The notes beneath the pieces were generated by a model that was given only the letters and a program-made list of their open reading frames with translations, was not told the DNA's origin and did no database searches. A stretch of 64,000 nt of DNA from positions 6,719,270 to 6,783,269 of the forward strand of contig CM046295.1 in assembly GCA_025267735.1 (NCBI GenBank). The letters run 5' to 3'. Both the position numbers and the translations under genes were made by a program. Source of the stretch: Mactra quadrangularis. Lineage: Eukaryota > Mollusca > Bivalvia > Venerida > Mactridae. Shown in pieces: positions 22,725 to 34,700 of this stretch (position 1 is its first letter; every line of letters starts with the position of its first letter).

Positions 22725-25700
22725 GTAAGATAATGATTTGTTTCATTTTTTATCAATTTTATTTCACGTCTCAATTTTATTTAATCTGTAATTGAGTAAC
22801 TGCAATTTACATGGCCCTTTAAAGGTGCATGACAAATTTAAGGTATACAATCCCTGATGCAACTTGCAATAGACTTAATATACTGAATTCAACTATTTGG
22901 GTATTTTCCTGCAGTTCAAACGAACTGTCATCATTTCAATGAAAATATGTGTACGAAAAACTGTTGGAATTAATCTGTATTTTGCGCTTTTCTTTGTATC
23001 TTTTTTGATTGCCCAAGTAAAGTATTTAGTTGTTCCTACTTAGAAAATAGATTTTGTGGTCAAACAGGAGAACTGTAAATTTACCTATATTCGATTTGAT
23101 CTGCCCTTGACTTTATTTACAATACCCAAAAGAGTCATTTTCATGATATTTTTGTTAGTGTTGGTTTTTGTAGACAATTATGAAATGAGGTCATTTTTTC
23201 AATGATACATTAAAATTCTGCTATAAAGACAACCTCCAGAGCACTGAAATATAGACATATTTCAAAGTTAGTTTTACATGTTATTATATGACATGTTTTA
23301 CATACAGTAAAGTTCTACTATTATGACCACTTTGGTTATTGCAAGATCATGCGATTATTGGATGCTTTTTAAGCCCCAAATGCTTAATTTGAGACAAAAA
23401 GATCTCTATATATATTGAGACCTTTCCGCTGTGAAGACCATCACATTAGAGTCATCAATGACTTGTACATGTTTTTTTGGCACATTTCCATGAGTAATGT
23501 TTTGGTCATTATTTAGTTTGATGATGTTTTTATTATAGTACATTATATTTTTTTCCATAGAGAATTCTTGTATGATTGTTTTAATATCATCCCATGTTTA
23601 TTGAATTGCCATTTTGTTGAGGTCATTGGTATTTCATGTACCGGTATATCTAATTATTTATGTCTTTGTCAATTCCTTTAAGATGATGCTCATGAAGGCA
23701 TGAACTATTCAAACCATTTATGAACTGTTCATGAACAGTACTTGTGAACATTTTCTAAATCAAAGTTTGTGATCTTAATATCATGAACAGTTCTTTAAAC
23801 CTGTTCATGGAATGTTTATGAACTAAACAAGAATATTCTGTTCCTTGATAAGTGTATGAACTTGGTTCATGACTTGTGTCATAACCAGAGATAGTTTATG
23901 AACTTTAATTCTTATGAACAATTGATTAATGCCTGCCATTTTATCCTCATAAACATCCCGTGAACAGTTCCTGAACTTGATTCATGAACATGAATGAATA
24001 ATCATTCATGAACTATGTGTTAACTGGGAGTGATAATTTAATTGGAGTGAGGTATTCATGAACTTAATATAATTATTTATGAACTATATCTGGAATTAAG
24101 TTATTTGGGTGCCCTTGAGGTACAAACAAACTTTCACCGCTACAATGAAAATATGTGTACAAAGAATAGTAAAAACTATTCTGTATTTGGTGCTTTTCAG
24201 CAATAATGTGTAACAAACTTTGTTCGACAGCCTATGCAAAGACAGAAAACCCACAAATTAGAGTTCAGAATTAGGTGTATTCATATATATATGAACTGGA
24301 AGTGACCATATACATGTTATAGCAGTACCCTTGACCTTATTTTCTCATAATACCCAAAAGAGATATTTTTCATGATATTTTTCCTGGTGTTTTTTTTATG
24401 ATATACCAATTAAGAGGTCATTCCAAATGATGTTGGGATCATTTCCTTGGTGAACAGTTTTTGTCATTAATTGGTTTCATGATATTTTTATTATTAGTAC
24501 ATTTCCGTAGAGAATTCTTGGATGATTATTGTATTGTATTACCATCCCCATTTTTAGGCCATTGTTGAAATATTTGTTAGCTAAGTATTTAAAAAATATC
24601 CACAGAGTTGAAATTAAAGCAAAGTTTTTGAAGTTTACTATTAGTATCACTATTCAGTTGACTCTTGACTTTGACTTCCTCGATCATCCAGTCACACACC
24701 AACAGTTAACATACAGTGCAGATTGCAGTCACAAGGTACATTGTATGACCCTAACAGGTACTGATTTACACCTGGGTGAAGTGAAGCAATGGCAGGTAAA
24801 AAATCTTGCTCAAGGAAATGAGCAGTGCCCCAAGTAAGATTCAAACCCAGTACCTCTTGATCCATAAGCATGCGTCCCACCACTGGACTATTGCTCCTGC
24901 ACAGAGCTGGAATTTAAGCATGCATCTTGTAAATAACTTTACTTTAAACATGTTCATATTAGCATGTAAATATTTAGTGGTGTGAAGGCTAATAAAAAAT
25001 TGCCGAAAATTGCCTAGTGAATTTAATCAAAAAACATAGCACAAATACTTACCTTGATTAGAAGATGTGTCTTCTTCAAGAAATGTGTCAATACTTCAAA
25101 GGGCATTGTCAATTAATTGGGTCAAAGGTCCAACATGGTGGCAGGGGGGTATTTATCACTTCTGTGATAGCTCTAGTTTTGTTACGTCAGCAACCACAGT
25201 ACTTTTTTCCGTCACACTCCATACAGTTACTTAGGCAATTTGACTGGCAAAATCTTGTTTTCATGAGTATGCATGAGGCAGGGGAGACCAATCTTCTTCC
25301 AATGAAATCGCATGTTACAACTAAATACTCTTCAATAACAATGATGTCATACTGGGACTTAGATATAAAACATAATATCATTGGCTAGTTTTCCGCTGTG
25401 GTTTCCTTGCGGAACCAATGAAACGGCCTCATTAATTATTCATGATTATGAGATTTTCCTAACCAAATGGACCATGGTACATTGTACATAACGCACCATA
25501 GCAGAGTAATGTATCATGGGATAACCGTCATAGTAGTTTTGTTACATTTTTACCATGGGTATACATTTGACTACAAAATGACATTTTACTGTATACTTCA
25601 TTCTACATATTTCATTCAGTTTCAAAATTGATATCTCCATTCGTAAATTACAATTTTTCTGTGAAATTTCCAGTCAAATTTGCATATTGTCCCCTAATCA

Positions 25701-28700
25701 TATGATATTATTTTTGGAATATCTTGGAATTTAGAATATGTTTCATTTTTCTTGATGTATATTGAAGTTGGAAAAATGGCCAATCAAAAATAAATGTTGG
25801 GTTTTCATAGTGAGTATTTTAGAAATCAGAAAAAGGGCGGCAAGGCAGAAAAAAGGGGGCTGGGCATATCAGAGAGTTGCTGAATCAAAGTGTCTGCTAT
25901 TCCTACCACTATCAAGTTGGGCAGTTGTCAGTCACTAGTAGAATTATGTGTCTAGTAACTGGTTAACAGCTATATAATCCAGAGATTTAGCCATTTTTAG
26001 CTCAACTTTTTGAAGAAAATGAGAGCTTTTACTGTCACCCGAGCGTAGGCGTTGCAAATCAAGGTTAAAGTTTTTACAAATTTAAATAACTTCAGTACTA
26101 TCAAAGATATTTAACTCAAACTTGGAATACTTATTCATCATCACTACTTCCACCTTACTATTAAGGCCCATAACCCTGGCTCCACTATTTTAGGAGTTTT
26201 GCCCATTTTTTACTTAGAAATCCTCCCATAACACCGATTCCTAAGAACTGAGAAAAGTCGAGCGCGCTGTCTTACGGACAGCTCTTGTAGGAATGTAGAA
26301 TATGTTGATTGACTGCCGTGATATGACCTAAAAATGTGATTTACTTAAATTTCCTTGTATCTCTCTTGGAATCCCTAGCTAAGCATCACTAGTATTCCTC
26401 CCAAGTTTTTGGGATCCTGGGAATCACCTAGACACTGTTAGTGTATGACTAAACCCTTGATTAACCTAATAATTATTATATCCTAGCCTCATTGCTCTAT
26501 ATATTATAGAATTGACATCAATATGTCATTGAGGAATCAACATTAATAATAAAGTCCTTTCAGATCTCATCTGTCAATGTATCAGACAAGAATCTAATAA
26601 ATATCTCTTTTATCTCCATGTGAATATAGTACCCTCCAAAAATTTGTGGATGAAAAAATGAAATATTGAGAAAAACACAACCCCCTGACCCCCTGCTAGA
26701 ACCACCTATAGCCTTCCAAAAGTTTGTGGACAAAGGGAGCTAGGTTGAGTTTCCATGTTAAGCCAAACCTTCTTTGGCAAAATGATCCTGCATACTGCAA
26801 GCAATTTTACCAAATTATGGCTACGCAACTGGTGAAAATATTTCACCTTTGTTCACTCATGAAATAAAAATCTATCAGACACCAAAAAAACCAAATATCC
26901 TTCATGTAATTAAAACAAAAGACATTGTAGAAGAAAATCATTTATCAATCAAATGTGTCTTTATTACTTAGAACTGACTGTATTTCATAGACATGTAGAC
27001 TCTCACACCATTGTCAAATTATGGTCAGTCATAATTAAACTATTTGCCATACTTCTAAAAATATTTCTTACTTTATCTATTTCAGATGGCCCTTTAAGTT
27101 TAGCAGATTCGTTTACGGCAATGGATAGAAGTCATAGCCACGATAGTCATAGTTCCGTTGGTAGTCGTAGCAACGCTGGTAGTAACAGCTACGCTAGCAA
27201 CGCCGGTAGTCAAAGCATCAAACATGCCATTACGTCCAAACTTGACAGTCATGACTCGTCGAGTCCCAACTTATCGCACGTCAGCAAGATGTCGGGCAAC
27301 AATATCATGTCGGGGAATAACCTGTCGGCACATCACATGTCGGGGAACAGTTTATCCCAAGAATTGGCGAGTAAACTGGACATTCATACGACATCAAATC
27401 AAAGCTTGTCTCAGGAACTTGCCAGTAAGTTGGATATCGCCGATTCATCGACTCACAGTTTGGCTGGACAAATCAACAACCGTTTGTCCACAAACCGATC
27501 ATCATCATCTGGCCACAACATGTCCGGACAAAATTTATCTCAGGAACTGGCGAGCAAACTCGACATAGCCGATTCGTCGAGTCATACGTTAGATCGTTTA
27601 CAAAATTTGTCGACGCACAGTGTCGGCAAAGAGAGTCTATCACATGAGCTAGCCGCTAAATTAGACATTCATTCATCGAGCCAAAATTTGTCCGGCAAAT
27701 TGTCCGATAGCCAGACGTCCCTTTATAGTAGACAAGCCCCGTCCCGATCACCGTCACGACAGAATACGTTACAGAAACAACATTCTGTCCAGTCCTCCCT
27801 GTCAGACATCAATGGCGAAAGAAAAGACTCGTACGTTGGTGGAATAAAATTTGAAAGACTGAAAAATTTAGAGGTGAGTTGATTTTCTGTCATTTTGATC
27901 ATTTTAAATGTATTTTTCAATTGTTGTGCATGCCTAGATCACATGTTTGCAGGTCAAAACCCTGTGCACCTTTTCCCAAAAATCTTTACAAAAAAGTTAA
28001 TATAAGTCAATTTCATATTATATTGCAGTTGAAGTCAGAAAGAAATATATAAAATAATAAACATAGCTATGATGTGATATTCTAGGTATATAATATTATA
28101 AATAGTTAAATGATATTTGGAACTAATTGGCAAAAAATGACTATACAATTAAATGTTTTTTGCTTTTGACTTATATGATAACTTTTATAGTAAGATTTTT
28201 ATACTGGAGATACAACCACGGCTGTGTGTCTTCTGGGCAATTCTTTTCCAGAAAATACCATTTGAAACCTACAAATATTTACCAATGCAATACTAGGGCA
28301 ACACAAATTGGGCAAATGTAGGAGTAAGAGACACTAAGTCATGTATCTTTAGTTTCATATTATAAGCAGTTGCTTTTTACAAATAGCATTAAAGTTGTAG
28401 ACAGCAGATATACAATACAGAAATAATATACTTGCAGAAATCTGTCTCTTTCTCTCTCCCTCTCTCTCTGTGCAGTTAAGGTCTTCAACCTCTGATTTCA
28501 AATTATTCCATACTCTAGCATTCACATACCCAGAGTTTATCAAGTTTCTTGATCTATCTATCTTAACGACTGGGTACGAGAATGATACTAGTCTATGGTT
28601 ATCACTTATTTTGATTTTACAATGTTTATCACCATTTTGTTCTAAGCAATATATGAAGGCCCACTCACCTAACCAACTTACATGGACAGTTTTTGTTGCC

Positions 28701-31700
28701 TGAACTTATCAATCCTTTCACAAGCAGCCATTTGGCTAAATGTAAGAAATTCAATGTTATTGCTTGCCATGGCTTTTTGTCAATGTTCATTAAAAAGGGA
28801 GATAATTAGTCAATTTACATATAAAAGGGAGGTATTAAGTAAATTTAGCCAATTTCATATAAAAGGGAGGTAATAAGTCAATTTAGCCAATTTTTATATA
28901 AAAGGGAGGTAATAAGTCAATTTAGTCAATTTTCGTTTAAAAGGGAGGTAATAAGTCACAAGCAAATTTTCATATTAAAGGGAGGTAATAAGTCAATTTG
29001 GCCAATTTTTATATAAAAGGGAGGTAATTAGTCAATTTGGTCAATTTTTATATAATAGGGAGGTAATAAATCAATTTATTTGATAGAAGGGAGATAAAAT
29101 ATCATATAAGAAGTTGTAGACCTTAACAAAGGTAATATATTTTATATAAAGATGTCATACTATGAAAATGAATGACAGAACATAGGAGTAAGAGATAGAG
29201 AGACAGAGACAGAGAGAGAGGGGGGGATAGATAGAGATTTGTAGGAAATCTAAGTTTTGTCATAGAGTGTCATGTCACATATATCCAGGGATTGTTATGA
29301 CTGTTATTGATTAGAGTTAGTTTTCAAACTAGATTAATTTCTCTCTAGTATCAACGCTCGTATCTCGTATGTAATTACGACGATCAGATTTTGATGGAAA
29401 TGAATTTATTGTACACTGTAAGTTTTCACGTTTTCATCGTTGTATCGTACAATATAGCCGATTAGATGTACGCTGGGAGTTTTTTGTTAGGAGGATATAT
29501 ATTGACGTTTTTTTTGGAAACTTTTGCGAGACATTATATTTTGTTCTTTGGATTTTTTCAATGCATTTAATGAGGCTGTTTAAGTCTACTTGGTTATTTG
29601 TTGAATGCATTTTAATACATTTTGGGATAGTCTGAATTTTGCTGATTTTTTGCAGTTTTACAAAATGTTTTTACTGACTCAAAAAAATTGTTCAATCTTT
29701 TATCTTAGATATGTTTCAAACTATGACTGAATTGAAAGATATTACTTAGCTATGCTTTGACCAAGCTTGATTTCAAATGTGCAGATTTTGTTGAAATTTC
29801 ATGGATGTTTTTGAATTAAATTATTAATTGTTAAGGGAAAATTGTAGAAATTTGCAAAACGCAGTGAATTTCATGTGCTTTACATAGGATAAATGCCATT
29901 TTGCTTTTACAATGGTGTGACTATGAAAAGAAACCTTCCAAGTTAAGCTGCATTTTTGTGCATTGGACTTAACATGTGATTTGAACCAAGGCTGACCAGG
30001 ATTATGTCGAAATTTCAAAAATTTGTGAAAGTTTGCAACAATATTGCCAAAATTACTTTCAATAGGATATATTGACCTTGAGTGTGCAAAAGGCATTGGT
30101 TTAGTTAAATGACTTTCTTTTATCATTTTCTGTTCATTAGAAAATGAGAGAATTTTGACTCTTTGCAAATTATGAAAACTCCAAAATTGTCAGTGTTTCT
30201 TCAATGAGTACTTCCGTGTTTGAATTCTTTATATTGGATTTTACTTGATCACATGTGTGAGGGATGAGCACATATCTGTACTTACACATATGTGTTGCTA
30301 GATTGTTGAAATTTGTCAAGGCAAATTTTTTATTGAATTATTTTTGTAGCTTTAGATTTTTTAGTGTTGTGTATATATATGTATTGTTAAATTTTATTTA
30401 ACTGTGTGTAACACATGCATAGACCCCACTGATTTAAATACTCACAAAAGTACTTCTGTACTTTCTTTTGATAAAAAAACATTTACTTTTGTGTATCTAT
30501 ATGCAGAGATTATCAAACAAATATTGAGTATTTAAATCAGTAGGGTTGATGTATGTGCCACTATCAGTAGGATAAAATTTGACAATATGCATAAAAATCG
30601 CAATTAAAGTTATTTGTTCAAAATGATGTAATGGTAGTTTCATCTCAATTGAAACTTCTCTACTTGAACTTTTGTGATTACTCTTTGTGCATCATTCAAT
30701 ATATAACATTCTTTGTGCGTTGTGTCTGTCTGGTGTCTGCCATCTCCATTACCAGGGTCAAAGCTGTACTGGAATCTCTCTATTCTCTTTGTCTGTCAGT
30801 TTTCTCTTTTACTTGTTGCAAATTATTGATGCAACTTAGAAATATATGGCAGAAAGTCTTAACCATAATAAGACAAGCCTGAGTGAACCCATTTTTACTC
30901 ATGTAATGTCAAGGTCAAAGGTCAAAATGTTAATAACACCCAAAAAGTCAAGGTGGGTTTTTAAGAGGTGGAAGTGTAAAATACTTTCAGATTTTGAAAA
31001 GTACTGCTTGAAATTTTGATAATTGCACCAGACAAGGTGCCTGCAACACAATTTAATCCTTATAATAGCTTATACATCTCAGTACCGTGATTTTACCACA
31101 ACACTAATTTTGTACAATCTGTATAGACACACTCTTCAAATCTGTATAGAAACTCTTCTAATCAGTATAGATACCCTTCAAATCTGTATAGACACTCTTC
31201 AAATCTGTATAGATACTCTTCAAATCTGTATAGAAACTCTTCTAATCAGTATAGATACTCTTCAAATCTGTATAGATACTCTTCAAATCTGTATAGATAC
31301 TCTTCAAATCTGTATAGATACTCTTCAAATCTGTATAGATCCTCATCAAATCTGTATAGATACTCTTCAACTCTGTATAGATACTCTTCAAATCTGTATA
31401 GATACTCTTCAAATCTGTATAGATCCTCATCAAATCTGTATAGATACTCTTCAACTCTGTATAGATACTCTTCAAATCTGTATAGACATTTGCATTCAAA
31501 TCTATTCACTTTCTTTGCAACCATTGTTATACGTGTTCCATTATTATAGTGTTATATTGATGATGTTGATATTGTAGGAAGATGAACTTCTAGCTAAAAT
31601 AAAAGAGATTATCGGCCATCTTGAACGTTTAGAAGATTATCACCGTGGTGATGGTATGAGAATACAGAAGATGTTAGGTGATATGTACTGGGATTATACC

Positions 31701-34700
31701 CACATGAGAGAGATGATAGCAGATTGTATGGCTGAAAATGGTTACGCAAGTAAGTTGGGTTTTTGTTAGGTTTTTGGAATGATGTTTATCGTTCCAATGG
31801 TAACAAGAGATTACAAGATTACTCTTTTCTCACTTCAACAATTTTCAACAAAGACAAAGTGGCGTATTTTCTAGTATAACACCTCATTTACATCTCATAC
31901 ATTATAAGTAGAACGACTTGTGTTGTTGTTCTTTCTTTTTTAACGTCGTATTCAACACATATATAGGTCAAATATACGACGGCCAGCTCTTCCTACTATA
32001 GGTTTCCTGGACACTTTTCTATCACCAGTACTAATTTACCCTACCACGATCTCTGGATTCGAAGTCAGACATGCTAACCACTACGCCACGGCCGCGGCTT
32101 TTTGTCGTTCTTTAAAGTCATCCACAAAAGTATATTGTCTAGCAATGCAAATTTCACTAGATGGCGCTGTAGACCTTTTACAAAACTGCCTTCTCTCTCC
32201 AACATAGACTTCGCCTTCAATACCTTGTTTGAGGATAGCAGGCTATCCTACATAGTTGTATGAGTCATTACCATCATATGCGATACTGTTTGAAGGAAAC
32301 AAATGTACATGTATATAATGAAATATAGGACTTCAAATCATTAATATCGATTGAATTAATAGTATCATTAATTGCTTTCGGCGCGATATGACCTTCTGTG
32401 TTGGTGCGCCGTAAAAGCAAAACCAAACCAAACTAAACTTAGTTGTGCGTCGGCCAAAATGAATTTTGACTGGTTGTTGCTGTTGTTTACATGAATAGCC
32501 CGAATAGTCAAGCGCTGTCCGTAGGCTGCTTTTGTTTTTGTTAACAATTAAATCTTAAGGATGAAATGGATGAAATTCAAAAACCATTGTCAGGTGTACT
32601 GACTGTTGCATATGACTCGGACAAGTTGAAAACGGCGGTGATAAACAAATGCTTGTTAAAAATGGGTTCGAATCCCACTAGGGGCATTGCTAATTTCCTT
32701 GAGACAGAAATTTACTTTCGATTACTTCACTCCACTCAGGTGTAAATGGGTTCCTGCAAGAGTGGTATAATTTCTTTGTGCCAATTTGTCAGCTGCACTA
32801 ATCAGCGAAGTAAAAAGACTCCCCAGGGAGATTGATAGATAGATACCAGTAGCCCAGTGACCAGGGGTTATGGCTGTTAAGTCAGTGAAAGTGCTTAAGC
32901 ATGAAACTCAGACTGTGATATGCTATTACTTGTGTGCCATTGACTTACTTGTGCTTATACCCAATGAGAAATATATTATATACAAATGTTGCATGTAAAT
33001 ATATCTTGCTGATATCAATATTGTTAATGAAAACTGATATACCTTGAATAATTTATCTGATACATGGAGGTATACCAAACATTTTGTAGTCTGATTGTGG
33101 TACAAATTTTTTATACTGGGTTTAACCAGTCTACAAAATTAGTGGGTGACCAGTTGCCCAGGACACTCTCTTTTCAGTTCAAACAACCAATTGTTTCTTT
33201 TGTGCAACCAAATTCTGCAATTGAGATATAGTGCTTGCTCTAAAAATTATCTGTTTGGACAACCACCTGTATATCCTATTTTCGTAGACTGGTTTAATGC
33301 CGTGTCAACTCACTTTAGGTGATTTTACAGAGGCTAGCACACATAACCTAGCCTTCCTGGTCCCATGTCTATAACCACTTCTTACCTTCTCTTCCTAAAG
33401 GCTGTCAACGTCTCCATATAACTTATTAATGGATGAAAATTGACATTATTGCCAAATTTTTATGGAAGGGGAATACTGTCTGTGGGGGATTAGAACCCAT
33501 CCCCCAAGCCCCAACCCCCTGGGACCCTAAGGGTAGATTTCAATCCCTGAGTGCTACCTACTTCGCTACAGGATCTTGGTTAATATCAAAACAGAAATAT
33601 ATATAAGTCATAAGTAAAAATGTTTGCATGTTAATATTTCATTCACAAGTCCATTTGGTTAATGAAAACTGAAAATTCTTAAATAATTGATCAAGTATAC
33701 TGCTTGTATATGATGTAACTATGAAATGAAATTAATCACATTTTTATACGCAAGTTATCGGTAAATTAATTTCAACAGCCTGGTTTTCCACCAATGAAAA
33801 AAAGCTATGATGCCCTGTGGGACTTTATAGGGTTTTGGTTGTATGAAAATTTTTAATATCCAGTATAGTTCATTTTTTATCTGTCAAAGCTTGAATAATT
33901 TAATGGAGTCTAATGAGAAAAGCATTTTTTTAGATGAGTATCCTAGTTCAATTTTTTGAAAATTTTTAATCCTGTATATGTAGACCAAACTTATGGAAAA
34001 AAAACAATTCAAATTTATGGATATATTTTTTATCCCAGTTAAAACTTTTGAAAACTTGATGATCCTTCTTCAAACGTTTGAAAAATTTGATTCCAAGTTT
34101 AAACTTTTGAAGAAAAAATATTCGTGCTCAAACTTGAAGTGCAAATTTTTATCCTGGTTTATGCTTTTAAATTTTGTAATCCAAGCTCAAACTTGAAATT
34201 CAAATTTGTTTGCAGTCGTTATGACCTGATTTAGAAGCTCTGTTCAAATTAGAAATTCTGAAACATTGTTCACTGAATACCAAAGAAGCCGCGGCCGTGG
34301 TGTAGTGGATAGTATGTCTAACTTCGAATCCGGAGATCGTGGGTTCAAGCCTGGTCGCCGTAGGTCATACCCTATACATGAGTTGTTGGCCTCGTGGTAG
34401 GGTAAGTTAGTACTGGTGATAGAAAAAGTGTCATAGGAAGAGCTGGCCTTCGTATATATGACCTAAATGTGTGTTAAATACAATGTAAAAAAAGAAAAAA
34501 AGAATACTAAGCAATTTTCTGACTTACAGGTTTTGTATTACTCAGTAACGATGGCTTTCCTTTAATTATAGGAATACAGAAATACTAAATTAATTAGTTG
34601 TTATTACCAGGGGAGCTTTGTTGTTGCTGAATTGTCCTTGAGTTTAGATTAGTCTCATCTCTATCAATACAGCTCAACTGTATATTCCATCTATAATTAC

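Larger units (their letters stand above)
22725..27085 (+). other. Gene 2 intron 1 (4.4 kb)
   Basis: Phase-1 intron. It holds a diverged segmental duplication (22893-23640 versus 24100-24570), a TTCATGAAC palindrome cluster (23687-24085), SINE C (24675-24900), a MITE-like repeat (25180-25515), and the nested SINE/repeat at 25890-26345. The 26630-26760 part has Tc1-TIR-like fragments (CCTCCAAAAATTTGTGGATG; CTTCCAAAAGTTTGTGGACA). Confidence 0.7.
27874..31577 (+). other. Gene 2 intron 2 with repeats and a probable cassette exon
   Basis: Phase-0 intron. A CT-rich tract (28441-28476) and a GA-rich tract (29188-29240) flank a 38-bp minisatellite. Further 3' are the probable 69-nt exon (29349-29417), a palindromic MITE (30415-30575) and a 21-bp satellite (31117-31500). 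Confidence 0.7.

Noticed and set aside
25065..25388. 107-codon frame in intron 1
   Set aside because: It lies across a non-autonomous repeat whose other copy (35205-35290) lacks it.
31023..31577. 184-codon frame made of ICIDTLQ repeats and its antisense partners
   Set aside because: It is a product of the 21-bp satellite. It stops at the TAG of the exon 3 acceptor and lies inside an intron.
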